Assembly (NCBI RefSeq): GCF_030055425.1
Contig: NZ_JASFYE010000006.1
Span: 45,560-109,559 of the forward strand
Source: Methanothermobacter sp.
GTDB lineage: Archaea > Methanobacteriota > Methanobacteria > Methanobacteriales > Methanothermobacteraceae
DNA length: 64,000 nt
Direction: 5' to 3'
Shown: piece by piece, positions 24,188 to 33,322 of the stretch
Position numbering within the stretch: position 1 is the stretch's first letter
Layout: each line of letters begins with the position of its first letter
Program-made: the position numbers and the translations under genes
The notes under the pieces: model-generated
The model's input: only the letters and a program-made list of their open reading frames with translations
What the model was told of the DNA's origin: nothing
Database searches by the model: none

Positions 24188-26773
24188 ATGATAGTCAGGC
24201 AGAAGAAGAAATACTCAGGCAGCAGAATACATTCTGTTCTTCACCCCTGGGTCAGCGAATGGTTCAAGAGGACCTTTGATGACTTCACAGAGGCCCAGAA
24301 GTATGCGATAATGGATATACACATGGGGAGGAACGTCCTTGTATCGTCACCAACAGGTTCAGGTAAGACACTCACCGCGTTTCTTTCAATAATCAGTGAA
24401 CTCACCACACTTGCAGATAGGGGTGAACTTGAGGACAGCGTCTACTGCATATACATTTCACCCCTTAAGGCCCTTGATAATGACATAGAAAGGAACCTTG
24501 AGGAACCCCTCCAGGGTATAAGGGAGATTGCAGAGGAAAATGGCAGGGACCTTGAGATAAGGAAGGCTGTGCGGACCGGTGACACCAGCAGCTATGAGCG
24601 CTCCAGGATGCTCAAAAATCCCCCACACATCCTTATAACGACCCCTGAGACGCTCTCAATACTCCTTGTGGCCCCGAAGTTCCGTGAAAAGCTTTCAACT
24701 GTGCGCTATGTTATCGTGGATGAAATACACTCCCTTGCAGATAATAAGAGGGGTGTTCACCTTTCACTGAGCCTTGAGAGGCTGCAGCACCTTGTCGGTA
24801 ACTTCACAAGGATCGGTTTATCTGCGACGGTGCATCCACTTGAGCGTGTTGCAAGATTTCTGGTGGGTTACAGTTATGGTAATGAAAGGGACTGCATCAT
24901 AGTGGACGTTAACTACCTTAAAGAACTTGACATTGAACTCATCTGCCCGGTTGATGACATCGTGGCCGCTGACCCTGAGGAAATTGGTAATGCCCTCTAT
25001 GACATCCTCCACGACCTCATAATGGAACACCGGACAACCCTGATCTTCACCAACACGCGTAGCGGGACCGAGAGTGTGGTTTACAACCTTAAAAGTCGCT
25101 TCCCTGAGAGTTACACCGATGAAAACATAATGGCACACCACTCATCACTTTCGAGGGAGATAAGGCTTGAAACAGAGGAGAAACTCAAGAGGGGTGAGCT
25201 GAAGGCGGTTGTATCATCAACGTCCCTTGAACTCGGGATAGACATCGGTTACATTGACCTGGTGGTTCTTCTGAGTTCACCAAAATCTGTTTCAAGGGCA
25301 CTCCAGCGTATCGGGAGAAGCGGTCATCAGCTTCATGAGAAATCAAAGGGACGGATAGTTGTCGTGGACAGGGACGACCTTGTTGAGTGTTCACTCATAC
25401 TCAAGAACGCAGTTGAGGGTAAAATAGATTCCATAAGGGTACCCGAGAACTGCCTGGATGTCCTGGCCCAGCACATATACGGGATGGCCATTGAGAACCC
25501 CTGGGACATTGACCATGCCTTGGAGGTTATAAGGAACAGCTACTGCTACAGGAACCTCAGGAGGGAGGATTACCTCTCTGTACTCAGCTACCTTGCAGGG
25601 GAGTATGCTGAGCTCGAGGAGAGATACGTATACGCCAAGATCTGGCTTGACCACGAGAAGAACATGTTCGGGAGGAGGGGTAAACTTGCTAGGATGCTCT
25701 ACTCCACCAACATAGGGACCATACCTGATAGGAGCGCTGCGGTTGTTAAGTGCAACGGGAAGGTTGTGGGGAGGATAGAGGAGGACTTCATGGAGAAACT
25801 CAGGAAGGGTGACACCTTTGTTCTCGGTGGGAAGATCTACAGATTCAACTATGCAAGGGGTATGACCGTCAATGTCAGCCCCGCCTCAGGACCCCCCAAC
25901 ATTCCATCATGGTTCTCAGAGCAGCTACCCCTCTCCTTTGACCTTGCAGTTGACATACAGCGCTTCAGGGACATTATGGACGGTAAGTTCCAGTACGGGC
26001 GTTCAAAGGCAGAGATAATAGAGTTCATAATGGACTATCTCCACGTGGATGAGAGGGCTGCAGGTTCAATCTATGAGTATTTCCGTGAACAGTACCTCTA
26101 CGCGACAATACCAAGCATCAGGAGGATGCTTGTTGAGTACTACACTGGCTTCGGGGGCAGAAAATTCATCGTATTCCACAGCCTCTTTGGAAGGAGGGTT
26201 AACGACGCCCTATCAAGGGCTGTTGCCTATGTCATTGCAAGGCGTTACCGGCGGGACGTTATGATATCTGTCTCTGACAATGGATTCTATCTGAGTTCAG
26301 AGGGAAAGATGGGTGGTCTCGAGTCATTCATGGAACTTGAACCTGAGAACCTCCGGGAGATACTTAAGAAGGCCCTTGACAGGACAGAAACCCTTGCAAG
26401 CAGGTTCAGGCACTGCGCTGGCCGTGCCCTCATGATACTCCGCAGGTACAGGGGGGAGGAGAAGTCGGTTGGCAGGCAGCAGGTGAGGGGTAAGATACTC
26501 CTTAAATTTGTGAGTGAACTGGATGACAGGTTCCCCATACTCGAGGAGGCCCGCAGGGAGGTTATGGAGGACTACATGGACATCGAGAATGCCATCAGGG
26601 TCCTTGAATGGATCCGTGATGGTGAAATGGAGATACGGCAGGTTGACACGAGGATACCCTCACCATTTGCCTTTAACCTGGTTGCCCAGGGTTACCTGGA
26701 TGTGCTCAAGTATGAGGACCGGATAGAATTCATCAGGAGGATGCATCAGGCTATACTGGACGAGATCAGATGA
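24188..26773 (+). CDS. lhr: Large superfamily 2 helicase Lhr
   Basis: An 861-residue ATP-dependent 3'-5' DNA helicase (archaeal Lhr core). Helicase motifs: [14 protein letters not shown], Ia [64 protein letters not shown]. The long C-terminal half holds the winged-helix and beta-barrel parts typical of Lhr. ATG 24188 (MIVRQKKK) is preferred over the GTG at 24176 that overlaps the upstream gene. Coupling to the phosphoesterase suggests replication-fork or strand-break repair. Confidence 0.94.
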   Translation: MIVRQKKKYSGSRIHSVLHPWVSEWFKRTFDDFTEAQKYAIMDIHMGRNVLVSSPTGSGKTLTAFLSIISELTTLADRGELEDSVYCIYISPLKALDNDIERNLEEPLQGIREIAEENGRDLEIRKAVRTGDTSSYERSRMLKNPPHILITTPETLSILLVAPKFREKLSTVRYVIVDEIHSLADNKRGVHLSLSLERLQHLVGNFTRIGLSATVHPLERVARFLVGYSYGNERDCIIVDVNYLKELDIELICPVDDIVAADPEEIGNALYDILHDLIMEHRTTLIFTNTRSGTESVVYNLKSRFPESYTDENIMAHHSSLSREIRLETEEKLKRGELKAVVSSTSLELGIDIGYIDLVVLLSSPKSVSRALQRIGRSGHQLHEKSKGRIVVVDRDDLVECSLILKNAVEGKIDSIRVPENCLDVLAQHIYGMAIENPWDIDHALEVIRNSYCYRNLRREDYLSVLSYLAGEYAELEERYVYAKIWLDHEKNMFGRRGKLARMLYSTNIGTIPDRSAAVVKCNGKVVGRIEEDFMEKLRKGDTFVLGGKIYRFNYARGMTVNVSPASGPPNIPSWFSEQLPLSFDLAVDIQRFRDIMDGKFQYGRSKAEIIEFIMDYLHVDERAAGSIYEYFREQYLYATIPSIRRMLVEYYTGFGGRKFIVFHSLFGRRVNDALSRAVAYVIARRYRRDVMISVSDNGFYLSSEGKMGGLESFMELEPENLREILKKALDRTETLASRFRHCAGRALMILRRYRGEEKSVGRQQVRGKILLKFVSELDDRFPILEEARREVMEDYMDIENAIRVLEWIRDGEMEIRQVDTRIPSPFAFNLVAQGYLDVLKYEDRIEFIRRMHQAILDEIR

Positions 26774-26872
26774 TCTTCCAGTTATGCGAAAAGAACAGAA
26801 ACTGATATCCTCTTTACTTCAGGGATGAACTCAGGTAATCATAGTATATGAAAAAAGACCAGGAATCTGGTG

Positions 26873-27547
26873 TCATCTTTTCTTTAGAACAAGCATCATG
26901 TTACCTCCCCTCCTGAACTCATAGTCCACCGTGACTGTGAATGCATCAAATTCATCTCTTCTATCTTTCAGTATGCTCTCTGCATATTCTGAGAGTTTTC
27001 CGTTCTCCTTGACGATCGGGTATATCCTCACCTCTGAACTGATGCGTATCATCTCGGAGATGGCCCTTTCATGAAATTCCCTGTCAAGGCTGTGGTCATA
27101 TATGAATAGGAGATGGGAGGAGAGAAGGAGATCAAACTCATCATCATCAAATGGTAAATCCCTGAGGTCCCCCCTAACGTAAAGTTCAGGGCGCTCCCTG
27201 TAGCTTTCCTCAAAGCACCCGCAGGCATCCAGGCGTTTTTCAAGCATCTCCTCCGGTGAAGAGTAGAACCTCCACACGAAATGGTTCCTGATCCTCTTAA
27301 GGGCATCTGTGAGTGCCATGATGTGCTCCCTGCACATGTTTCCAAGGGTATCTGCATCCTCACCGTACATGATGTCACAGGCCCTCACATCAAGGCCCTT
27401 CTCCGCCATGATTGGTGTGAATGAGCTGGCACCCGCTGGACAGTCGAGTATCCGCAGCCCCTCAAGTTCATTTATCCTGAGATCAAACATCTTCAGGTAT
27501 TCCTGGCATGTGCGGGCGGTGAAGAGTGGTCCCTCTATAACCGGCAT
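26873..27547 (-). CDS. Class I SAM-dependent methyltransferase-like protein
   Basis: About 224 residues, starting at ATG 27547 with GGTGAC just upstream; the open frame continues a further 28 codons but without a ribosome site. The SAM fold is recognisable: motif I as GLRILDCPAGASSF, an acidic end of strand 2 in DVRACDIMYGED, and DDDEFDLLLSSHLLF as motif III-IV. The motif I Gly pattern is slightly unusual (DCPAG instead of DxGxG). The acceptor is unknown. Two direct repeats lie in its upstream region, shared with the neighbouring RNA promoter. Confidence 0.8.
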   Translation of the reverse strand: MPVIEGPLFTARTCQEYLKMFDLRINELEGLRILDCPAGASSFTPIMAEKGLDVRACDIMYGEDADTLGNMCREHIMALTDALKRIRNHFVWRFYSSPEEMLEKRLDACGCFEESYRERPELYVRGDLRDLPFDDDEFDLLLSSHLLFIYDHSLDREFHERAISEMIRISSEVRIYPIVKENGKLSEYAESILKDRRDEFDAFTVTVDYEFRRGGNMMLVLKKR

Positions 27548-27569
27548 AATGTCACCTGTCCATAGTTGT

Positions 27570-27657
27570 GTTGTATGTGATACTTTAGCATGTGCCCCAT
27601 GTAAAGAGATCTGTGTGTGGACCCCCATCACTACTTTGTATGTGATATCTTAGCCTG
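27570..27657. repeat. Pair of direct repeats between the methyltransferase gene and the RNA promoter
   Basis: TTGTATGTGATACTTTAGC at 27571 recurs as TTGTATGTGATATCTTAGC at 27636, 65 bases apart and nearly identical. They lie upstream of both the minus-strand methyltransferase start (27547) and the plus-strand TATA box at 27683, in the position of paired operator sites. Confidence 0.65.
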
Positions 27658-27682
27658 CAAACCACCCCACACCACCGAAATC

Positions 27683-27690
27683 TTTATATA
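27683..27690 (+). promoter_or_regulatory. Strong TATA box of the 27.7 kb RNA
   Basis: TTTATATA preceded by CGAAA (a BRE-like stretch) is a near-consensus archaeal promoter. It predicts a start at about 27708-27714, exactly where the first perfect hairpin begins and where no plausible protein gene starts. Confidence 0.65.
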
Positions 27691-27709
27691 CTAGAATTCT
27701 AACATATAG

Positions 27710-27927
27710 GTTTGTGTGTCTCATACACACATCACCCCCTTAAATTTTGCTTTCAACATCCGGGATATTTTGTTCTGTTGAAAGCACCAAAAAATCAGCT
27801 TCCAGAGATAAAAAACGAAAAAGCACCTCCCCGTTTTTTCACTCCTAACAACCCCCCTTTTAAATCTCTGGAAGCTACCCCCCATACTTCAGATAACGAT
27901 TCTCAATACCTCAGATTTCTGATTTTT
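27710..27927 (+). ncRNA. Candidate small structured RNA with anti-Shine-Dalgarno loop
   Basis: A promoter-aligned, gene-free stretch with consecutive perfect stems. Stem 1: TGTGTGT/ACACACA (27713-27731). Stem 2: 11 base pairs, 27748-27758 with 27776-27786. Stem 3: 13 base pairs, AGCTTCCAGAGAT (27797-27809) with its complement (27864-27876), enclosing an 8-pair stem (27810-27817 with 27832-27839). The apical loop of that inner stem, 27818-27831, contains CACCTCC, the same as the anti-Shine-Dalgarno end of archaeal 16S rRNA. The unpaired linkers are C-rich (27733-27739, 27851-27857, 27878-27882). A small hairpin TCAG/CTGA followed by TTTTT near 27911-27927 could end it. An 83-codon frame here has no protein character. 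Confidence 0.55.
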
Positions 27928-28029
27928 AAGTTCCTTCAGGCTATTCATGAATATGATCATTAGGCTCACTTAACCACCAATTATCAGAGAGGGAACACTA
28001 TTTATGCGCCCATTCACATACCAGTAACC

Positions 28030-28518
28030 ATGAAGGCACTTGTGGTATATTATTCAAGAACCGGGCGTACCAGGGATGTTGCATCCCAGATCGCCAGGGA
28101 ACTCAAATGTGACATCGAGGAGATAAGGGACACCCAGAAGCGGACGGGTATCATAGGGTTTTTAAAATCAGGTTACCAGGCCGCGAGGGGCAGGGACACT
28201 GTACTTGAACCCTATGAAAGGGACCCATCAGACTATGATCTTGTGATAGTGGGTACACCTGTCTGGGCAGGTAATCCATCAGTACCCATTGGCACCTACC
28301 TCAGGGAAAATGCATCAAAGATAAAGAATGCTGCCTTCTTCTGTACATATGATGGAAGCGGTGCAGAGGGAACATTCAGGCGTATGAGCGAGATCATCGG
28401 AAAGGAACCCATCCAGACAGTCGCCATAACCGAGAGGGAGATAAAGGAGAATACCTGTGACTGCAAGATAGAACCCTTTGTAAGGGACGTTGAAGCAGCA
28501 TTCAGAACTGAGGAATAG
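28030..28518 (+). CDS. Flavodoxin-like flavoprotein
   Basis: A 162-residue FMN-binding protein. The phosphate-binding loop YYSRTGRTRDVA is at residues 6-17, followed by VGTPVWAGNPSVPIG and FFCTYDGSGAEGT around the flavin. These are flavodoxin/NAD(P)H-quinone-reductase-like features; in methanogens such proteins carry electrons or reduce oxidants. A TATA-like CTATTTATG at 27999-28007 predicts a start only a few bases before the ATG, so the mRNA may be nearly leaderless. It follows the hairpin RNA but has its own promoter. Confidence 0.88.
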   Translation: MKALVVYYSRTGRTRDVASQIARELKCDIEEIRDTQKRTGIIGFLKSGYQAARGRDTVLEPYERDPSDYDLVIVGTPVWAGNPSVPIGTYLRENASKIKNAAFFCTYDGSGAEGTFRRMSEIIGKEPIQTVAITEREIKENTCDCKIEPFVRDVEAAFRTEE

Positions 28519-28583
28519 TCCAGATTTTAAGGCATCTTCCTCAATAACTGCAGGCTATGCGATGAAAAAGGCGTTCTGACCTC

Positions 28584-28988
28584 TCAATCCCCGGGTGAAT
28601 CGATATCCTCATGGTAGGGTTTTATATCAATGACAGGTGAGCCGTCCAGTGCATCAAGGCCCCTAACCCTGAGGAAATCCCCTGCCTCCAGGAGCTCCAC
28701 CAGGCACAGCCCTATGGGGTTGGGCCTTGCAGGGGCCCTTGTTGAAAAAACACCCCTCTTCCTCTTTTTACCCCGCGGAACAACCTTAAGAACATCCCTT
28801 TCAGCAAGGTGCTGCCAGTAGAGAACAAATAGGTGCCTGAAAAGTTCAACCCCCTCCAGGGCGTCACGATATTCCGGGAAGATGTGGATCTCGCTCTCCT
28901 CCATGGAGAGTCTACCCTGATGAGGTGCCTCCCCCCTCCTCATGAATGGGGATCTCACAAATCCAACAGGCCTTATTTTTATCTCCAC
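28584..28988 (-). CDS. trmO: tRNA (N6-threonylcarbamoyladenosine37-N6)-methyltransferase, TrmO family
   Basis: A 134-residue protein with the TrmO (UPF0066/VirR/TsaA) signature: RPVGFVRSPF at the N-terminus, EGVELFRHLFVLYWQH, and the SAM-binding TRAPARPNPIGLCLVELL. The family methylates t6A37 of tRNA(Thr) in bacteria; archaeal members are shorter and their activity is less well tested. The length fits the single-domain form. It is followed on the same strand by no coupled gene; the cyclase gene lies 27 bases upstream and may be cotranscribed. Confidence 0.88.
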   Translation of the reverse strand: MEIKIRPVGFVRSPFMRRGEAPHQGRLSMEESEIHIFPEYRDALEGVELFRHLFVLYWQHLAERDVLKVVPRGKKRKRGVFSTRAPARPNPIGLCLVELLEAGDFLRVRGLDALDGSPVIDIKPYHEDIDSPGD

Positions 28989-29015
28989 AGATACCCTCCA
29001 CAGAATTCCTGAAAA

Positions 29016-29669
29016 TTAAACCTGAAATTCCGCTATAACGGTACATGGTGCGCTGTCAACCCCCTCAATGGTCCAGGGGACCACAAAGACCCTCTCAATA
29101 ACCTCCGGAGCATCCATCAGTTTCATATCCTCCAGGATGAGAAGTGGTTCCCCGTAGTCAGGGTCCTCAGTGAAGGCCCTTAGGTGGGCCATCTCACCCT
29201 CAGATGGGTGTTCCGGATTTGATATTGATATGCAGTCCACACCTATGGCCCTGATGTCCCTGAAGTTCCTCCTTATTTTATCAATAAGTTCAGGGGTGAT
29301 CCATGGGTTATCATGGAGGTAGATGTCTTCGCCCCTCACCGACTCGAAGCCCGTCCTTATGAGGAGGAGGTCGCAGTCTGGAATCTCAATATCCCCACTT
29401 CCTATGGGGTCCCCTGGCCCCACATCAACGTCAACAGTGCAGACATCATTGAATACAAGTTCATCAATACTGTATTCACATATCCTTTTTCCACCCTCAA
29501 TGAAATGGGCCGGGGCATCAACATGGGTCCCGGCATGGTTGGATGTGATGATGGTGTGGGTCTCATACCCATCCACAGGTACCCTGTTACTGATTGATAT
29601 GCTCACATCATCAAGTGCCGTGTGAACCGGTGAACCATTCTCCAGTGGATGCGAAAGAAGTTCATACAT
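29016..29669 (-). CDS. Cyclase/KynB-family metal-dependent hydrolase
   Basis: A 217-residue member of the cyclase family. The metal motif HAGTHVDAPAHFIEGGKRI (residues about 46-64) matches the HxGTHxDxPxHF signature of arylformamidase and related hydrolases. LLIRTGFE, IGVDCISISNPEH and the terminal CTVIAEFQV complete the fold. Tryptophan catabolism is not expected in this organism, so the substrate is unknown. It is 15 bases downstream of the ArsR-type regulator on the same strand, which probably regulates it. Confidence 0.88.
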   Translation of the reverse strand: MYELLSHPLENGSPVHTALDDVSISISNRVPVDGYETHTIITSNHAGTHVDAPAHFIEGGKRICEYSIDELVFNDVCTVDVDVGPGDPIGSGDIEIPDCDLLLIRTGFESVRGEDIYLHDNPWITPELIDKIRRNFRDIRAIGVDCISISNPEHPSEGEMAHLRAFTEDPDYGEPLLILEDMKLMDAPEVIERVFVVPWTIEGVDSAPCTVIAEFQV

Positions 29670-29684
29670 CTTATATCTCCTGTG

Positions 29685-30032
29685 CTAAAGACATTTACTC
29701 CTGCAGTTTTCTATAATATCCGCCACGCCCCTATCGGTGAGGTGGTAGCGTGCCATCTTACCATCCCTTTCATAGTCAACGATTCCCGCGCTTCTCAGGA
29801 TTCTGAGCTGGTGGGAAACCGCTGACTGGGTCATCTCAAGGAGGGATGCCAGTTCACAGACACAAAGAGAATCCACACTGAGTGCCTCGATTATCCTGAG
29901 CCTTGTGGGCTCGGATAATATTTTGAAGAGGTCACAGAGTCTTTTTATTTCATCGTCTTCAGGCATCGACTCCTTCACCCTGAGCACAAGGGCCTCATTG
30001 GCATCATCGATTTCACAGACATCCCTCTTCAT
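29685..30032 (-). CDS. ArsR/SmtB-family transcriptional regulator
   Basis: A 115-residue winged-helix repressor. SVDSLCVCELASLLEMTQSA contains the CVC metal-sensing motif of the helix alpha-3 site together with the start of the recognition helix (QSAVSHQLRILRSAGIV). Further cysteines (CEID, RLCDLF, CRSKCL) could complete a thiolate site. I prefer ATG 30032; the open frame runs 43 codons further but into a promoter region. It heads the regulator-cyclase-TrmO strand and probably controls itself in response to a metal or oxidant. Confidence 0.9.
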   Translation of the reverse strand: MKRDVCEIDDANEALVLRVKESMPEDDEIKRLCDLFKILSEPTRLRIIEALSVDSLCVCELASLLEMTQSAVSHQLRILRSAGIVDYERDGKMARYHLTDRGVADIIENCRSKCL

Positions 30033-30070
30033 AGAATAATTTATAGATGAAACTGTAGATAATAATAACG

Positions 30071-30085
30071 TCACCATGATGGTGA
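30071..30085. promoter_or_regulatory. Palindrome between divergent ArsR and 74-residue gene
   Basis: TCACCAT-G-ATGGTGA is a perfect inverted repeat with a one-base centre, about 39 bases upstream of the ArsR-type start and 29 bases upstream of the divergent small gene. It may be the ArsR operator. Confidence 0.45.
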
Positions 30086-30113
30086 AGCAGGATTGAAGAG
30101 CGGGTAAAGGGCC

Positions 30114-30338
30114 ATGGCAGTGGACTGGATAAGAATAAGGGACATCCTGGGGGCTGAACACACCTACACAACAGGTCCCCGGGGAAATGCAATTGACATA
30201 CGGGTAAGTGAGCGGAAGATAACCGTCACCTACCTCAGGAATGGCACCCCAGCCCAGAGGGTATTTCTGAAATCAAACATAGTTTACTATGAGTACAGCT
30301 CTGAGCACCTCAGGAAAAAGTATGAGAGGCAGGTCTAA
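30114..30338 (+). CDS. Small conserved protein of unknown function
   Basis: 74 residues, mostly beta strand (WIRIRDILG, IDIRVSERKITVTYL, AQRVFLKSNIVYYEY) with a charged C-terminal tail. I do not recognise it. It ends one base before the HAD phosphatase gene and so is the first gene of the run that continues into the dTDP-rhamnose operon. GGTAAAGGG lies just before its ATG. Confidence 0.65.
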   Translation: MAVDWIRIRDILGAEHTYTTGPRGNAIDIRVSERKITVTYLRNGTPAQRVFLKSNIVYYEYSSEHLRKKYERQV

Positions 30339-30339
30339 G

Positions 30340-31038
30340 ATGAACACGATCATATTCGATATTGATAAAACGCTGCTTGTTGGATCCCACTGTCACTTCT
30401 ACTCCTTCAGGCAGGCGTTCAGGGAATTTTTCAACGTTGATGTTGAGATAGACATCGGGAGCATCCAGGGGATGACCGATAAGGAGATAATATTCCAGAC
30501 AGCATGGAAGTACGGCCTTGAAATCAGCGATGAGGATTTCTTGAGGATAGTGGATAGGATCTCATACAATTACCGCCTGAACCTTGAGAGGGATAACATA
30601 AGAGCCCTGGATGGTGCAGAGTTTATACTTAAAAGGCTCAGTGAAGCCGGGACACCGCTGGGGGTTGTGACCGGCAACATTGAGCCAGTCGCATGGTTGA
30701 AGCTCAGGGATACCTCATTTGACGGATACTTCAATTTCGGGGGCTTTGGTAACGAGGGGTGCAGCAGGGCCTCCATACTGAGGCTTGCCCTTGAAAGGGC
30801 ATCCTCCATCTACGGACAGATACGGCGGGAAAATGTTATAACCGTAGGTGACACCCCACGGGATATTGAAGCCGGCAGAGAACTTGGGGTGAGGACTGTG
30901 GGGGTTGCCACCGGGGACTTCACCGTCGATGAACTGGAGGCCGCAGGCGCCGACCACGTCCTTGAGGGTCTCGGTGACGTTGATGCCTTCCTTGAGATAA
31001 CAGGTTATGGGGCTGCAGTGAGCATTATGGGTGATTGA
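30340..31038 (+). CDS. HAD-superfamily hydrolase (phosphoglycolate phosphatase-like)
   Basis: About 232 residues. The nucleophile motif is IFDIDKTLL at the start, motif II is GVVTGN, and motif IV is VGDTPRDIEAG, with a helical cap between (residues ~15-85). This is the Gph/PSPase-like subclass of small-molecule phosphatases. ATG 30340 directly follows the upstream stop; a longer frame from 30289 overlaps the previous gene and lacks support. Its stop abuts the ATG of rfbD, so it is cotranscribed with the rhamnose genes and might dephosphorylate a sugar precursor. Confidence 0.88.
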   Translation: MNTIIFDIDKTLLVGSHCHFYSFRQAFREFFNVDVEIDIGSIQGMTDKEIIFQTAWKYGLEISDEDFLRIVDRISYNYRLNLERDNIRALDGAEFILKRLSEAGTPLGVVTGNIEPVAWLKLRDTSFDGYFNFGGFGNEGCSRASILRLALERASSIYGQIRRENVITVGDTPRDIEAGRELGVRTVGVATGDFTVDELEAAGADHVLEGLGDVDAFLEITGYGAAVSIMGD

Positions 31039-31872
31039 ATGAAGGTTCTTTTAACCGGAGCCTCGGGTATGCTTGGAAGTGACCTCATTGATGTCCTGAA
31101 AGAAAAACATGAGGTTTTAACATCAGGAGACACTGACATCAGGGACCTTGAGGGTGTCATGGAACTTACAGTCGAAGCACAGCCTGATACCATTATACAT
31201 GCGGCTGCATTCACAGATGTTGACTGTGCCGAGTCAGAGCGTGAAACCGCCTATCAGGTGAACGTACTCGGGACCAGGAACGTTGCGGCTGCCGCATCAC
31301 AGACAGGCGCCAGTCTGGTTTACATATCCACAGATTACGTCTTCAATGGCAAGAAGGGTGATGAATACTTTGAATTTGATGAACCTGATCCACTGAACTT
31401 TTACGGGAAAACCAAGTACCTGGGCGAGCTTGCTGTGCGGGATCTGACAGATAGATTCTACATAGTGAGGACCTCCTGGCTCTTTGGCAGGAACGGCAGG
31501 AATTTTGTAAGGACCATGGTGGAACTGGCAGAGAGGGGACATGAGATAAGTGTCGTGGATGACCAGTACGGATCCCCAACATACACCCGGGACCTTGCAG
31601 GTGCAATCGGGAAGCTTATTGAAAGGCCCGCTTATGGTGTTTACCACATAACAAACTCTGGCCACTGCTCATGGTATGAATTTGCCAGGGAGATATTCAG
31701 TGCATTGCAGATGGATGTTAAACTTAAACCTGTAAGGAGCCATGAATTCCCGAGACCCGCCCGCAGGCCATCATTTTCTGTCCTCAAAAATTACAACTGG
31801 ATCATGGAGGGCTTCAGACCCCTAAGAAGCTACAGGGAAGCCCTTAAGGATTACCTTGAAGAAATGAGATAG
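31039..31872 (+). CDS. rfbD: dTDP-4-dehydrorhamnose reductase
   Basis: It makes dTDP-L-rhamnose by NAD(P)H-dependent reduction of dTDP-4-keto-rhamnose. The 277 residues match Rml[11 protein letters not shown] nucleotide loop, STDYVFNG, and the catalytic YGKTKYLGE (YxxxK). It is the first of four dTDP-rhamnose genes (rfbD, A, C, B) with spacings of 11, -8 and 10 bases, a complete pathway from glucose 1-phosphate. Rhamnose would be used in surface polysaccharide or glycoprotein. Confidence 0.93.
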   Translation: MKVLLTGASGMLGSDLIDVLKEKHEVLTSGDTDIRDLEGVMELTVEAQPDTIIHAAAFTDVDCAESERETAYQVNVLGTRNVAAAASQTGASLVYISTDYVFNGKKGDEYFEFDEPDPLNFYGKTKYLGELAVRDLTDRFYIVRTSWLFGRNGRNFVRTMVELAERGHEISVVDDQYGSPTYTRDLAGAIGKLIERPAYGVYHITNSGHCSWYEFAREIFSALQMDVKLKPVRSHEFPRPARRPSFSVLKNYNWIMEGFRPLRSYREALKDYLEEMR

Positions 31873-31883
31873 GGAGGTGGACG

Positions 31884-32762
31884 ATGAAGGGTATAGTGCT
31901 GGCAGGGGGTTCAGGAACCCGCCTCTACCCCATAACAAGGGCTGTTTCAAAGCAGCTCCTCCCCATATATGATAAGCCCATGATATACTACCCGCTATCT
32001 GTGCTGATGCTCGCGGGTATAAGGGATATACTGGTGATATCAACACCAAGGGACCTTCCCCTCTACAGGGACCTGCTGGGGGATGGTTCACAGTTCGGTG
32101 TCAGGTTCTCCTATGAGGTGCAGGAGGAACCCCGCGGCATTGCCGATGCATTCATTGTGGGGAAGGATTTCATTGAAGACTCCAGGGTGGCCCTGGTCCT
32201 GGGCGATAACGTATTCTACGGGCACAGGTTCAGTGAAATACTCCAGAGGGCCGCATCCATCAGGGAGGGTGCTGTTATATTCGGCTACTATGTAAAGGAC
32301 CCCCGACCATTCGGTGTTGTTGAATTCGACAGTGAGGGCAGGGTCATATCAATAGAGGAAAAACCTGAAAGACCCAGATCCAACTACGTTGTTCCTGGCC
32401 TCTACTTCTATGACAACCAGGTGGTTGAAATTGCCGAGAGAATAGAGCCGTCAGAGAGGGGTGAACTTGAGATAACCTCCGTCAATGAGGAGTACCTGAA
32501 GATGAAGAAGCTCCGGGTGGAGCTCATGGGCCGGGGTATGGCCTGGCTTGACACAGGTACCCATGATGGACTACTTGAGGCAAGCAGTTTCATAGAGACC
32601 ATACAGAAGAGGCAGGGATTCTACATCGCATGCCTTGAGGAGATAGCCTATAACAACGGGTGGATCACAAGGGAAGATCTCCTTGAAATGGCAGAAAAAC
32701 TTGAGAAGACAGAATACGGCAGATACCTGAAGGACCTAGCGGAGGGAAACTTCCATGGGTGA
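31884..32762 (+). CDS. rfbA: Glucose-1-phosphate thymidylyltransferase
   Basis: It forms dTDP-glucose from dTTP and glucose 1-phosphate. The 292-residue short RmlA form opens with [14 protein letters not shown] and the [20 protein letters not shown] motif; LGDNVFYG and [20 protein letters not shown] line the active site. GGGAGGTGG precedes the ATG. It follows rfbD by 11 bases and overlaps rfbC by 8. Confidence 0.95.
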   Translation: MKGIVLAGGSGTRLYPITRAVSKQLLPIYDKPMIYYPLSVLMLAGIRDILVISTPRDLPLYRDLLGDGSQFGVRFSYEVQEEPRGIADAFIVGKDFIEDSRVALVLGDNVFYGHRFSEILQRAASIREGAVIFGYYVKDPRPFGVVEFDSEGRVISIEEKPERPRSNYVVPGLYFYDNQVVEIAERIEPSERGELEITSVNEEYLKMKKLRVELMGRGMAWLDTGTHDGLLEASSFIETIQKRQGFYIACLEEIAYNNGWITREDLLEMAEKLEKTEYGRYLKDLAEGNFHG

Positions 32763-33312
32763 ATTCAAATTCCAGAAAACCAGACTCGATGGTGCAGTCA
32801 TCATAGAACCTGAGGTTTACGAAGATGAACGGGGATACTTCATGGAGACCTTCAACCAGGCACTATTCAGGGACCATGGCCTTGATATCACCTTTGTCCA
32901 GGACAACGAGTCCATGTCACAGAGGGGCGTTCTCAGGGGCCTTCACTTCCAGACAAAAAAGCCCCAGGGAAAGCTCATAAGGGCTGTGAAGGGTGAGATC
33001 TTTGATGTTGCGGTGGACCTCCGGAGGGACTCGGAGACCTACGGTGAATGGGTGGGTGTCTTCCTTTCAGAGGAGAACCGGAGGGAATTCTTCATTCCAG
33101 AGGGATTTGCGCATGGATTTCTGGTCCTCGCAGATGATTGCATAGTCAACTACAAGTGCACAGAACTCTACCTCCCTGAATATGACTCTGGCATACCCTG
33201 GGACGACCCTGACATAGGGATAGAGTGGCCCCTGGAAATGGTGGATGAACTCATAATTTCAGATAAGGACAGGAACTGGAAGCCCCTGAGGGAGAGGCCA
33301 GTTTACCTCTGA
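32755..33312 (+). CDS. rfbC: dTDP-4-dehydrorhamnose 3,5-epimerase
   Basis: It epimerises dTDP-4-keto-6-deoxyglucose at C3 and C5. The 185 residues form a cupin-like jelly roll. The active-site strand [10 protein letters not shown] carries the catalytic His; [16 protein letters not shown] and [12 protein letters not shown] are standard RmlC motifs, with a Tyr near [12 protein letters not shown]. The M. thermautotrophicus RmlC is a structurally studied protein and this sequence has the same features. It overlaps rfbA by 8 bases. Confidence 0.95.
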   Translation: MGEFKFQKTRLDGAVIIEPEVYEDERGYFMETFNQALFRDHGLDITFVQDNESMSQRGVLRGLHFQTKKPQGKLIRAVKGEIFDVAVDLRRDSETYGEWVGVFLSEENRREFFIPEGFAHGFLVLADDCIVNYKCTELYLPEYDSGIPWDDPDIGIEWPLEMVDELIISDKDRNWKPLRERPVYL

Positions 33313-33322
33313 GGAGATTTGA

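Noticed and set aside
27712..27963. 83-codon open frame over the hairpin RNA
   Set aside because: Pro/Lys/Phe-rich translation with no family features, no ribosome site, and it runs through the perfect stems.
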